A model generated the notes under the pieces. The model was not told the origin of the DNA. It saw nothing but the letters and a program-made list of their open reading frames with translations, and made no database searches. 54,988 nucleotides of DNA from Mucilaginibacter sp. (GTDB lineage Bacteria; Bacteroidota; Bacteroidia; Sphingobacteriales; Sphingobacteriaceae), in the NCBI GenBank assembly GCA_028288305.1, contig JAQBOA010000011.1, forward strand, positions 1 to 54,988. Direction: 5' to 3'. The translations under genes were made by a program, and so were the position numbers. This document shows positions 1 to 8,583 of this stretch, one piece after another. The number at the start of each line of letters is the position of its first letter. The stretch's first letter is position 1.

Positions 1-2531
1 GCGTGATCACAGTGCTGGCAAAGCATTGGCTGATAAACTACCTTTACATGGTCCAGATCCTCAAGTTTTGCTATTTCCCTTTCGCGAGTAGTACCTCCGT
101 CACCATTATCGTTAAAGCTGTAATAACGGTCAATGCGGATCCAGTGCATCTCGCGGCGGCGCCTAACCTCATCCTTACCTACAACAGGAACGTTATTTTC
201 GGCGCTGCAAGCAACAACACAAGCACCGCAACCGGTACATGCGTTAAGGTCAATTGCCATTACCCAGTTGTAAGCAGGGTGTTCATATTCGTCCCATAAG
301 GTATACTCTTTATGCCCCTCTACCTTTTTTGTACCTGATGCAGGGTTTTTCAAGTATTCTTTAAAGGTTGTTTCTTTTATAATACTGTTACGACCTTCTA
401 TGGAGTGGTGTGTTTGTGTTTGAGCAAGCGGAGAATTATCACCTGTTGATGTAAGCGTAGCGACAGCGCTTGATTGAAAAGTGCCATTGCGCAGGCTATG
501 GAAAGGAAACGCGTTTTTTCCAACGCCATTACCTACCGGACCAGCAAGTGTACGACCATAACCAACGGCTACAGAAACAGTTCCTTGCGTTTGTCCTGGC
601 TGGGATATTGCAGGTATAGCTATTGAGTAACCGTTTGCTTCAATTTTTACAACATTACCATCTTCATAACCCCACTTTTTCATATCGCTTGGCGACATGC
701 AGGCATAATTATCCCAGGTTACTTTGGTTACCGGATCAGGTAGTTCCTGTAACCAGGGGTTATTGGCACGTTTACCATCGCGCAAAGCAAGAGTTTGATA
801 AACCTGAAGTTCTACTTTAGTACCTTCAGCAAGCTGATTGCTGTGATCTAAAATGGTTTGTGCAACAGCATTCAGATCGCGGCTAAACGTATAAGTACCA
901 GCTGGTTTCGGTGCTGCTTTAACAAAGCCTGTTTGCAAAAGCGTTTCCCAACCAGATTGACCAGATAAAGTGCCTAAAGCTAAAAGGTTTTTGTCCCAGT
1001 TATTTCTAACATAAGTATAGTATTCCTTTACAGGATTATCAGACCATATCAGCAAACTTTGCTCGGCCTGGCGCGTATCATAAACCGGGTTAATAGTTGG
1101 TTGCTGAATGGTATAGTATCCTTCAATTGCATTATCATCGCCCCATGACTCCAGGTAATTATGATTAGGTGTAATTACATTACAAAGTGAAGCAGTTTCG
1201 TCGTTATAATCAGCAAATGATACTTTTAAACGAACCTTCTTCAGGGCCGCTGTAATGTCATTCTTGTTATAATAGTCATAGGCAGGGTTTGCATTCAGGA
1301 AGAATACGGCATCAACTTCGCCGCGTTTCATTTCATTTACAAATTCTACAAATTCGGCATCATTACCAGCAAATTGATAAGATGGGTTATCCAGGTCGAT
1401 TGTGGTACCATAGCTGCCTAACAGAGAGTTTATGGCATTAACTAACACCTGTGTAGCAACGTCATTTGAACCTGCTACAACCAATGCCTTGCCTTTAGCG
1501 GCCTGTAATTCTTTAGCTACTAAAGTCAGTGCCTTATCGGCGATGGTATTATTTAATTTTTTTGTACCTGCTAATGTTGTTCCCGAAATTGCATTGTATA
1601 AGTTCACCAATGCTACACCCTCTTCCGAAGGTTTAATTGGTATACGTACATCCGCATTGGTACCTGTTACGCTCATGCCAGTTTCAAACTGAATATGGCG
1701 TGACATTTTTTTGCTTTGCAGCGATTTGTTATTACGGTTTTGTACGTACTGTCTGATAAACTCCACCGGAGATATCCATGTACCGAGGAAGTCAGCACCG
1801 AAACTTACAATAACATCAGCTTTGTCAAAATTATAGTGGGGCAATACTGCTTTTCCGAAACTGTTTTGATTAGCCTGAATTATACCGGTATACGATACTG
1901 CATCGTAATTAATATGTTTAGTATTTGGAAACTGTGCAATAAAATCGGTAATAACTGCTAAAGTAGAAGGGCTATGAGTGGTTGCTGTTACGATACCTAT
2001 CTTTTTACCACCAGCTTTAATTGCTGCAAGCTCACTCTTAACAAAATCATCTGTTACATTCCACGCGTAATCACTGCCATCTTTTGATGGGCCTTTTAAA
2101 CGGCTAACATCATAAAGGTCAAGAACCGATGCCTGCGCACGGGCACTTAAACCGCCCTTTGACAAAATATCATTTGGATTACCTTCAACTTTAATAGGAC
2201 GTCCTTCGCGTGTTTTAACCAAAATAGCACTTCCTTCATAAGTAGAAGCGTAGTAATTGGCTATACCTGGCGTTACCTCCTCTGGCTTTATCAGGTAAGG
2301 CATAGATTTATGAACAGGCACCTTTTGACAGGCAGCAAGCGTTACCGCTCCAACTCCGAAGCCAAGGGCTTTTAAAAAGTCACGTCTTGGTGTTCTGCCT
2401 TCTAAGCCGCCACCGGTTAAAACATCTTCAATAGGAATAGGCTCAGCAAATTCGTGTTTGTTTTTCTCAACAAATTCCGGGGTTTTGTTCAGCTCTTCTA
2501 AACCTTTCCAGTATTTTTTATTGCTATCCAT
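1..2531 (-). CDS. actB: Alternative complex III subunit ActB (molybdopterin-oxidoreductase-like/iron-sulfur fusion), 3' end outside window
   Basis: Partial gene of about 843 codons, starting at ATG 2531 and running off the left edge. ActB is the large peripheral subunit of the quinol-oxidising alternative complex III, which passes electrons from menaquinol to c-type cytochromes. The N-terminus (about residues 48-56) has the twin-arginine-like string TPRRDFLKALGFG followed by a hydrophobic stretch. A molybdopterin-oxidoreductase-like region follows (domains of this type in ActB normally lack the cofactor; that is family knowledge). Near the window edge is a ferredoxin-like cluster motif, NACTGCGACVVAC at about residue 760, and a second cysteine group, LCQHCDH. 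It lies 130 bp downstream of actA on the same strand, the usual act gene order. Identification is firm; cluster content cannot be judged because the end is missing. Confidence 0.92.
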   Translation of the reverse strand, partial: MDSNKKYWKGLEELNKTPEFVEKNKHEFAEPIPIEDVLTGGGLEGRTPRRDFLKALGFGVGAVTLAACQKVPVHKSMPYLIKPEEVTPGIANYYASTYEGSAILVKTREGRPIKVEGNPNDILSKGGLSARAQASVLDLYDVSRLKGPSKDGSDYAWNVTDDFVKSELAAIKAGGKKIGIVTATTHSPSTLAVITDFIAQFPNTKHINYDAVSYTGIIQANQNSFGKAVLPHYNFDKADVIVSFGADFLGTWISPVEFIRQYVQNRNNKSLQSKKMSRHIQFETGMSVTGTNADVRIPIKPSEEGVALVNLYNAISGTTLAGTKKLNNTIADKALTLVAKELQAAKGKALVVAGSNDVATQVLVNAINSLLGSYGTTIDLDNPSYQFAGNDAEFVEFVNEMKRGEVDAVFFLNANPAYDYYNKNDITAALKKVRLKVSFADYNDETASLCNVITPNHNYLESWGDDNAIEGYYTIQQPTINPVYDTRQAEQSLLIWSDNPVKEYYTYVRNNWDKNLLALGTLSGQSGWETLLQTGFVKAAPKPAGTYTFSRDLNAVAQTILDHSNQLAEGTKVELQVYQTLALRDGKRANNPWLQELPDPVTKVTWDNYACMSPSDMKKWGYEDGNVVKIEANGYSIAIPAISQPGQTQGTVSVAVGYGRTLAGPVGNGVGKNAFPFHSLRNGTFQSSAVATLTSTGDNSPLAQTQTHHSIEGRNSIIKETTFKEYLKNPASGTKKVEGHKEYTLWDEYEHPAYNWVMAIDLNACTGCGACVVACSAENNVPVVGKDEVRRRREMHWIRIDRYYSFNDNGDGGTTREREIAKLEDLDHVKVVYQPMLCQHCDH

Positions 2532-2574
2532 TTAAGCTATATAAACTGTAATGTTAAGTTCTATTTTATTTTTT

Positions 2575-2653
2575 ATGTTGTAAGTTGTGGGTTGCAGGTT
2601 GTAAGCTATTTATTCTTCTATTCCTTCAACTTATAACATTCAACATTCAACAT
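2575..2653. repeat. Heptamer-periodic inverted repeat, locus A (actA-actB spacer)
   Basis: The left arm (2575-2605) reads as tandem 7-mers of the form RNGTTGN (ATGTTGT, AAGTTGT, GGGTTGC, AGGTTGT). The right arm (2624-2653), read on the other strand, gives ATGTTGA, ATGTTGA, ATGTTAT and AAGTTGA. The spacer is 18 nt. It sits between two genes of one operon, so it may act as a processing or partial termination hairpin. Confidence 0.8.
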
Positions 2654-2661
2654 TTTTATTA

Positions 2662-3936
2662 TTAATAATGACACTTACCGCACTCAATACCACCCATTGC
2701 AGCGGCTGTAACTTTTTGTCCATGCTTTATAAGGTCGTGAACCTGGATCATATTTTCGTAATAAGCGTTTCCTTTCATATTAACATTGGTACGCTTATGG
2801 CATTGAATACACCATTTCATAGTTAGTGGCGAGTACTGATAAACCTCTTTCATGGTTTCAACAGGTCCGTGGCATGTCTGGCATTTTAAGCCTGCTACTT
2901 TTACGTGTTGTGAGTGGTTAAAATACGCCAGATCGGGCAGGTTATGGATACGGATCCATTGAATTGGCCTTGATTTAGTACTGTCATATTTCTGTGTTTG
3001 AGGATCATATCCCAAAGCATCATAAATTTTATGTATTTCTAATGATTCAGTTTTAACTACCTTATGACAGTTCATACATACGTTCAATGAAGGGATTGAC
3101 GCATTCTTTGATTTATACGCACCTGAATGGCAGTACTGACAATCAATTTTCATTGCTCCCGCATGCAGGTCATGAGGGAATTTAATAGGCTGTACCGGCT
3201 GATAACCCTGGTGAACGTTTGTGTTCCACATAGTAACCCATGTCCAGCTTCCCAAAGCCAGCGTACCGCATAAAAGCACAAAGAAAACAAGCTTCTTATT
3301 TTTGGCCAGTTTTTTAAAGGTAGCGAAACGATCGGCAGGTACTGTCACTGTTTCTACTGCGGCTTCCTCAACAAACAGGCCTTTGTTTGTAAGTACAAGG
3401 CGCTCAAGTGCGGCGATAACCTTATTTAAAACCAGGATAATAATAAAGGCAAGGATAATTACCCCAATCAAAGCATAAATAACCAGGTCACTCGGACCTG
3501 TTTCTGCAGCTGGCTGCCCAGGGGTTGCGGCTGTTTTAGCTGAGGCAGCCTGGAGAGTTTTCCAATCCGTACGTACATAAGTTATGATGTTTGTCACATC
3601 AGCATCAGACAGTTGTGGAAAAACTGTCATATTCGCCTGGTTAAACTTATTAAATACGGTTAAAGCCTTTGGATCTTTTGCTGCAATTAGTGCCTGATTG
3701 TTTTGTATCCATTTGATCAGGAATTTATCGTCAGTTTCTGATACAAGCTGCGGACCTAAAGCCGGACCAACCAGTTGCGATTCAATTTTATGACAGGCGG
3801 TACAATTGGCTTTAAAAAGGGCCTCACCCTTGGCAGCATCCCCTTGAGCATAAGCAGAGAATCCCAAAAAAGCAAAAGCGGCAATCAGTAAAACCGACCT
3901 TGAAAATTGTTTTAAAATAAATGAGATACTCCTCAT
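2662..3936 (-). CDS. actA: Alternative complex III cytochrome c subunit ActA with six CXXCH haem motifs
   Basis: This is the membrane-anchored multihaem cytochrome c of alternative complex III, which relays electrons from quinol oxidation. The 424-residue product has a signal-like N-terminus (about 1-30, ending AYAQ). A monohaem cytochrome c domain follows with CTACH at 45-49, then a membrane segment at about 150-171 and a second at 215-235. A periplasmic region with five more haem sites ends the protein: CQYCH (266), CMNCH (287), CQTCH (352), CIQCH (376) and CGKCH (419), the last touching the C-terminus. ActA is classically pentahaem, so the N-terminal domain looks like a fused monohaem cytochrome. 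The start is ATG 3936, about 80 nt behind a good Bacteroidetes-type promoter. actB follows. Confidence 0.92.
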   Translation of the reverse strand: MRSISFILKQFSRSVLLIAAFAFLGFSAYAQGDAAKGEALFKANCTACHKIESQLVGPALGPQLVSETDDKFLIKWIQNNQALIAAKDPKALTVFNKFNQANMTVFPQLSDADVTNIITYVRTDWKTLQAASAKTAATPGQPAAETGPSDLVIYALIGVIILAFIIILVLNKVIAALERLVLTNKGLFVEEAAVETVTVPADRFATFKKLAKNKKLVFFVLLCGTLALGSWTWVTMWNTNVHQGYQPVQPIKFPHDLHAGAMKIDCQYCHSGAYKSKNASIPSLNVCMNCHKVVKTESLEIHKIYDALGYDPQTQKYDSTKSRPIQWIRIHNLPDLAYFNHSQHVKVAGLKCQTCHGPVETMKEVYQYSPLTMKWCIQCHKRTNVNMKGNAYYENMIQVHDLIKHGQKVTAAAMGGIECGKCHY

Positions 3937-4021
3937 ATAGTGTAGTTGTACTAAATAATTTTATATATTAACAGATGATGTTCACGCAGATAATGAATAT
4001 TAAATCCGAATTTTTCAGTGA

Positions 4022-4055
4022 CAAAAGTAAAATTTATTACAGTATCACTGACAAA
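4022..4055 (-). promoter_or_regulatory. Bacteroidetes-type promoter of the act operon
   Basis: On the minus strand, TTTG (4055-4052) is followed after 22 nt by TACTTTTG (4029-4022). This matches the known Bacteroidetes pattern TTG-N17-23-TAnnTTTG exactly. It predicts transcription starting near 4015 and a leader of about 80 nt before actA. Confidence 0.6.
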
Positions 4056-4249
4056 TAAATGACAGTAATATATAATTTATAATTGTTCTAAATAAATGAC
4101 AATACCGCTCAATTTGAGGCATAAACAAACCTGGAAGTATTAAAACAGCCTAATAACTTTAGAATAAAATTAAAGTTAATACAAACAAAACAAAGAAAAT
4201 AATGCTTATTATTTATTAATGTGAATTTTTTTTATTGGAATTTTATGTA

Positions 4250-4283
4250 TCTCTTCTCACTCTCTTTATTAGCTTGTGAGAGA
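4250..4283 (-). terminator. Possible terminator after the beta-barrel gene
   Basis: An imperfect hairpin just past the stop of the gene at 4292: on the minus strand TCTCTCAC (4283-4276) can pair with GTGAGAAGAGA (4260-4250, one bulged base). There is no good T run, so support is weak. Confidence 0.35.
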
Positions 4284-4291
4284 TTATATAG

Positions 4292-5182
4292 TTACATAGA
4301 AATATCTATTCCACCGGCTATATCGAAGCCTTTAAATGCAGCACCGTTCATCTGTGTTTTATCAATTTGTCCTGTTGAAAGATAAAGCTGATCATAACCT
4401 GTACCTGTTTCCCAATTAAAATAACCATAGCTAATATTAACTGCTATATAATGAGTAATGCTAAAAACCAACATGGCATTTGCATTTAGACCATATCCAT
4501 CTGCATTATGCCGGTAACTAACCGGATGCTGAAACTCATTAATCAGGTTCCAGTCGCCTTGTGCGCTATAATTTACCTGGTGATAGGCAATACCGGCAGT
4601 TAATTTTAGTGGTTGCAACAGGCGAATTGATGAGTTTACTTTTATAAAAGGGCCCTTCCAGTTTGACTGGTAGGTGCTATTTAATGTTGGAAACTGCCCG
4701 GTTAAATCAACCAGGTACAAAGCTTGTGTACTAACACCATATCCTATATATGGAATAAGGCTGAATAGATTGTTGTTAAAAAGAATGTAACCCGCCCCGG
4801 CATTGAATGAGCTTGTATATCCTTTATTATCACTAAAATTCCCTGTATAGATTGGTGCTGTGCGGTTATCACCATTATAATCCATATCGTTTACTGAACC
4901 CGATTTTATAAACTGGCGGTTATAATCACCGTAAACCGAGATCTTTTTCCATACATTCCATTTAAGGGCCGCGGCATAATTTAAGCCGTTAACATTTTTC
5001 CATTTGAGCTCTGAAAGAATATTTGGATTTTGCCCGTTGATATTTCCCGCTATAGACCAATGGAAATCTTCTTGCTGCCAACCTGTTGATAAAGATAATT
5101 GTGCTTTTTTTTCTATATCCTGGGCATATCCAAAATGAAGGTTAAATAAGATAGTTAAAAAGAAAATCAGAAACTTATTCAT
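4292..5182 (-). CDS. Putative outer-membrane beta-barrel protein (unknown function)
   Basis: A 296-residue protein beginning with a clear signal peptide (MNKFLIFFLTILFNLHFGYAQ). The reading frame stays open to 5251, but ATG 5182 places the signal peptide at the N-terminus. The longer start would also overlap the terminator of the GH16 gene at 5235-5273, so 5182 is preferred. The mature part alternates polar and aromatic residues with many Tyr, Asn and Gly, and ends in short amphipathic strands; this is typical of small outer-membrane beta-barrels. No specific family was recognised. It has its own flanking terminators, so it is probably transcribed alone, and its position next to the glucanase genes may be coincidence. 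Confidence 0.7.
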   Translation of the reverse strand: MNKFLIFFLTILFNLHFGYAQDIEKKAQLSLSTGWQQEDFHWSIAGNINGQNPNILSELKWKNVNGLNYAAALKWNVWKKISVYGDYNRQFIKSGSVNDMDYNGDNRTAPIYTGNFSDNKGYTSSFNAGAGYILFNNNLFSLIPYIGYGVSTQALYLVDLTGQFPTLNSTYQSNWKGPFIKVNSSIRLLQPLKLTAGIAYHQVNYSAQGDWNLINEFQHPVSYRHNADGYGLNANAMLVFSITHYIAVNISYGYFNWETGTGYDQLYLSTGQIDKTQMNGAAFKGFDIAGGIDISM

Positions 5183-5234
5183 TGTGAATATTAAATTACG
5201 GAAATATAAAGAATGTTTTGTTGCGGAAATCAGC

Positions 5235-5273
5235 AAAAAAAAAACAAGCACCGGAATAATACCAGTGCTTGCT
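5235..5273 (-). terminator. Intrinsic terminator of the GH16/GH30 operon
   Basis: On the minus strand a strong hairpin pairs AGCAAGCACTGG (5273-5262) with CCGGTGCTTGTT (5254-5243) around a 7-nt loop, and a T run follows (5242-5235). It lies about 60 nt past the GH16 stop codon. Confidence 0.85.
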
Positions 5274-5333
5274 AATTAGTTTAAAATTGGTTAACTAAGT
5301 TATGAAATATATTGCAATTATTATGGATTAATT

Positions 5334-5716
5334 TTATTTATTTACCCCGAAAGATTCCCAGCCCGAAGCCGTAGCGCGTGTACAGGTCATAGCTTGTGTA
5401 CCGTTTTCACTTGAAACAAATTGGCCATTACTCCCCTGCAGGGTTATAGTGCCGTCGGCGTTAGTGCCCCATGTAAATGTTTCCCATGCACCAACGCTGG
5501 TACGGTTACAGGTTATAGCTTGAGCACCGTTTTCGGATGATACATATTTCCCCATACTTTGCAGGGCAACCTTACCACCGCCTTCATCAACAACCAAAAA
5601 CTGCTCCCATGCCTGAGCTGTTGGACGGTTACACCACATGGCTTGTGTACCATTTTCACCGCTTACATATTGGTTATTAAAGCCTTTTAAAGTGATGTTT
5701 TGACCTATTGGAGGGC
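5334..5716 (-). repeat. Duplicated trefoil-module coding segment (copy 1)
   Basis: This segment encodes the C-terminal 127 residues of the GH16 enzyme, beginning at GPPIGQ. It matches 6617-7000 closely at the DNA level; the two products differ at 8 of 127 residues by my manual alignment. Confidence 0.9.
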
Positions 5717-6563
5717 CGCTTGAAGTTCCGGCTTTATAAACACGCACATAATCAACAAGCATGTTTGTTGGCAATGAATTATTGTCAATAGTGTTTCCAG
5801 GAAGATCACCACCTATGGCAAGATTTAGAATGACATAAAATGGCAACTGAAATGCTCCTGTATTATTAATATTATTAGCAATGTTCCCAGTTACATATAA
5901 AGTGTTATCAACATACCACTTAATGCTTTGGTTATCCCACTCAACAGCATATATATGAAAGCTCCCCGGGGTTGTATTTATACTGCTGCCATATTGGGTA
6001 TGGCCGTTGCCGCTATTCCAATGCATTGTGCCTAAAATAGTATTGCTGGTATTAACATGCTCCATTATGTCAATTTCGCCGCAGTTGGGCCAGCCAACTG
6101 AACCTATATTAGTTCCCAGCATCCAAAATGCGGGCCAGGTACCCGTTACCATCGGCAGTTGGATCCTTGCCTCAATCCGTCCATATTGCATAGAAAATTT
6201 ACCGGATGTATTTAGCTTTGCCGATGTGTAAGGCTGTCCGCCAACGCTTTGCTGCCTGGCGGTAATTACCAGGTTACCATTGGATTCTGTTACATTGGCT
6301 GCCTGATAATATTCCTTTTCATTGTTTACATTAGGATTGCCCACATCGATATTCCACTTCGAGCCATCGACCCCGGTACCGTTAAATTCATCTGACCATA
6401 CCAGTTGCCAGGTAACTGCCCTTGGTTCAGTTGTTTGCGCCTGATTAATTGAAGAATTGCCTTTTGAAGAGCTGCTTATATCCTTTTTACAGGAAATAAT
6501 CATCGCTGCCAGTACCAATATAATACCGGCACTGGTAAAAAAGTTTAAGAATTTTCTTTTCAT
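5334..6563 (-). CDS. GH16 family beta-glucanase (laminarinase-type) lipoprotein with C-terminal trefoil module
   Basis: A predicted surface or periplasmic lipoprotein that hydrolyses beta-1,3 (or mixed 1,3/1,4) glucans. The N-terminus is a lipoprotein signal with a lipobox ending IISCKKD. The GH16 catalytic domain spans about residues 50-275 and contains GEIDIMEH near residue 160; its two Glu and the Asp are the family's catalytic residues. The last ~127 residues form a beta-trefoil of the fascin/ricin type with three internal repeats, each built around YVSxENGxQA and a closing Trp-Glu. That module is 94% identical to the one on the GH30 enzyme directly upstream (53-bp gap), with which it is probably co-transcribed. 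Exact linkage specificity is inferred from family and context. Confidence 0.9.
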   Translation of the reverse strand: MKRKFLNFFTSAGIILVLAAMIISCKKDISSSSKGNSSINQAQTTEPRAVTWQLVWSDEFNGTGVDGSKWNIDVGNPNVNNEKEYYQAANVTESNGNLVITARQQSVGGQPYTSAKLNTSGKFSMQYGRIEARIQLPMVTGTWPAFWMLGTNIGSVGWPNCGEIDIMEHVNTSNTILGTMHWNSGNGHTQYGSSINTTPGSFHIYAVEWDNQSIKWYVDNTLYVTGNIANNINNTGAFQLPFYVILNLAIGGDLPGNTIDNNSLPTNMLVDYVRVYKAGTSSGPPIGQNITLKGFNNQYVSGENGTQAMWCNRPTAQAWEQFLVVDEGGGKVALQSMGKYVSSENGAQAITCNRTSVGAWETFTWGTNADGTITLQGSNGQFVSSENGTQAMTCTRATASGWESFGVNK

Positions 6564-6616
6564 AATTGATTGTTTGATATTGATTAATAGTATTCAGATT
6601 AATTAATTGTATGCGG

Positions 6617-7000
6617 TTATTTATTGACCCCGAAAGATTCCCAGCCCGAAGCTGTAGCACGTGTACAAGTCATTGCTTGTGTACCGTTTTCACTCGAAAC
6701 AAATTTGCCATTACTCCCTTGCAGGGTAATAGTGCCATCTGCGTTGGTGCCCCATTTAAATATTTCCCATCCGCCCACGCTGGTCCGGTTACAGGTTATA
6801 GCTTGAGTGCCATTTTCAGATGATACATATTTCCCCATACTTTGCAATGCTACGTTTCCATTGCCCTCATCCACAACTAAAAATTGCTCCCATGCCTGAG
6901 CTGTTGGACGGTTACACCACATAGCTTGCGTACCATTTTCGCCGCTTACATATTGGTTGTTAAAGCCTTTTAAAGTGATGGTTTGACCAATTGGCGGGCC
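6617..7000 (-). repeat. Duplicated trefoil-module coding segment (copy 2)
   Basis: The second copy of the module, at the end of the first GH30 gene. Identity starts abruptly at the shared linker GPPIGQ and runs through the shared last residues SFGVNK, so a whole module was copied or homogenised. Confidence 0.9.
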
Positions 7001-8497
7001 CCCGTTTGATGGTGTGCCTGTCCAGGTAAATGTTGCCACAGCGCCGGCAGGTAATGAATAAGTGAATGACTCACTGCCCCATTTTATTTTAAATGACTGT
7101 GTTGATGATGCTGTATTAAGTGTCACAACAACTTTGGTGCCATCAGGATTTTTAAAAGCGACATTCTGTATGCTTGATGTAAATGTATTCGATGATATAC
7201 GCATAGCCCCTGCTTTTACAAATTCGGAAGCATGAGCAACGGTATAATAGGCAGTATTGCGGGTGTAATTATTGCCCGATATGGTTACTGCGCCTAAGCA
7301 GGTAGAACATCCACCGGCAGTATGCGGATTATAGTTTGGATCTGCGGCAAGGTTCCATTCCAAAACAACACGGCTCCAGTTACGCGGTGCGCCGATAATT
7401 AAATTATTAACGTGCCAGTCAAGGTCGCCACCAAAATTGCCTGGGCCGCCTATAAACTGTTCAGTAAAATAAACGTTTTTATTGGGGTATGCGTTATGTA
7501 CCGTTGTTAACGCACTTATATCACCTGCATATAAGTGAAATGCGGAACCATCAACATAAGGGTTAGCACCCGAATCGCCCAAAACAGCTTCGGGATAACC
7601 GGGCTGGTCACAATTATGATCATAAGCGATAATTTTGGCGCTGATACCATTGGCTGAAAACTGAGGGCCTAAATTGTTTTTTATAAAATTGGCCTCTTCG
7701 TTCGACTGCATGGTCATTGCCGGATTATTGTTGGCGTTTAGCGGCTCATTCTGAGGTGTCACCGCATATATATTTATATCCTGTGCTGCCATAGCCTGTA
7801 TATATTTTACAAAATACCTGGCATAAGCATCATAATAAGCGGTATTTAAGCTACCGCCTGTAAAGCCGCCGTTGCCGCCACTTCCAGTTTTCATCCACAC
7901 CGGCGCTGTCCACGGGGTAGCTAATATTTTTATGGAGGGGTTAATGGCGATTATCTTCTTTAAAACAGGCACCAGGTCGGTCATTTCCTTGCTGATGCTG
8001 AAATTGTTAAGATTTACGTCGGTTTGCCCAGATGGCATATCATCGTAAGTAAAATCTGAAGAGCTCAGATCAGAAGCACCTATAGTGATCCGCACAAAGC
8101 TAGACCCAACATGGCCGGAAGCAGTTGAAAAAATATCAGTCAGAAAAGTGCTTTGGTTTGCACCAAGTCCGTTAATTAACGATGCACTGCCGCCGGTTAG
8201 CGCATAACCAAAACCATCGATAGTTTGGTAAGTGGTATTTTCATCAACAGTAATGGTAGTTGGATTTGTACCGGCATCTGCGGCGAAATTAACGCTGCCC
8301 TGCTGTTGTAAGAGTTTAGATTGATCTGTAGTTGTTTCCCATATGCTTACCGTTTCATTTGCGGACCGGGCCACAGTATTTTTCGTATCTGAAATCCCCG
8401 GCGCCTGCTTTGACATATCTTTTTTACAGGAATAAAACAGCAGTGCCGGCAACAGCAATAGCGCCGCGGACAATTTTAGTTTGTAAATAATTTTCAT
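6617..8497 (-). CDS. GH30 family glycosidase (probable endo-beta-1,6-glucanase) lipoprotein with trefoil module
   Basis: A 626-residue lipoprotein (lipobox ending LFYSCKKD) in glycoside hydrolase family 30. The catalytic domain covers about residues 70-420. TPQNEPLN at about residue 249 holds the acid/base Glu, and YFTEQF at about 346 holds the nucleophile. A beta-sandwich side domain follows to about residue 495, and a trefoil module, nearly identical to that of the GH16 gene, ends the protein. GH30 members from Bacteroidetes with this GGCSTC-containing C-terminal region are often beta-1,6-glucanases, so a role in beta-1,3/1,6-glucan breakdown with the neighbouring GH16 is likely. The gene heads a two-gene unit with GH16 and lies behind the terminator of the second GH30 gene. 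Substrate is inferred. Confidence 0.88.
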   Translation of the reverse strand: MKIIYKLKLSAALLLLPALLFYSCKKDMSKQAPGISDTKNTVARSANETVSIWETTTDQSKLLQQQGSVNFAADAGTNPTTITVDENTTYQTIDGFGYALTGGSASLINGLGANQSTFLTDIFSTASGHVGSSFVRITIGASDLSSSDFTYDDMPSGQTDVNLNNFSISKEMTDLVPVLKKIIAINPSIKILATPWTAPVWMKTGSGGNGGFTGGSLNTAYYDAYARYFVKYIQAMAAQDINIYAVTPQNEPLNANNNPAMTMQSNEEANFIKNNLGPQFSANGISAKIIAYDHNCDQPGYPEAVLGDSGANPYVDGSAFHLYAGDISALTTVHNAYPNKNVYFTEQFIGGPGNFGGDLDWHVNNLIIGAPRNWSRVVLEWNLAADPNYNPHTAGGCSTCLGAVTISGNNYTRNTAYYTVAHASEFVKAGAMRISSNTFTSSIQNVAFKNPDGTKVVVTLNTASSTQSFKIKWGSESFTYSLPAGAVATFTWTGTPSNGGPPIGQTITLKGFNNQYVSGENGTQAMWCNRPTAQAWEQFLVVDEGNGNVALQSMGKYVSSENGTQAITCNRTSVGGWEIFKWGTNADGTITLQGSNGKFVSSENGTQAMTCTRATASGWESFGVNK

Positions 8498-8539
8498 AAT
8501 TTATTTGATTTAAAGTTGACTGAGTAATGATTTGATTTG

Positions 8540-8576
8540 AAAAGCACCCGTTGTTATAATGACAATGGGTGCTTTT
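8540..8576 (-). terminator. Hairpin terminator between the two GH30 genes
   Basis: A perfect 13-14 bp stem, AAAAGCACCCATTG with the complementary 8553-8540 segment around a 9-nt loop, lies just past the stop of the upstream GH30 gene and ends in TTTTC. It probably reduces read-through into the second GH30 and GH16 genes. Confidence 0.75.
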
Positions 8577-8583
8577 GAGAAAA

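Larger units (their letters stand above)
3937..4291. other. Intergenic region upstream of act operon
   Basis: This 355-nt AT-rich stretch has no convincing reading frame. It holds the act promoter (4022-4055, minus strand) and a weak hairpin at 4250-4283 beyond the end of the beta-barrel gene. Nothing else was recognised. Confidence 0.6.
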
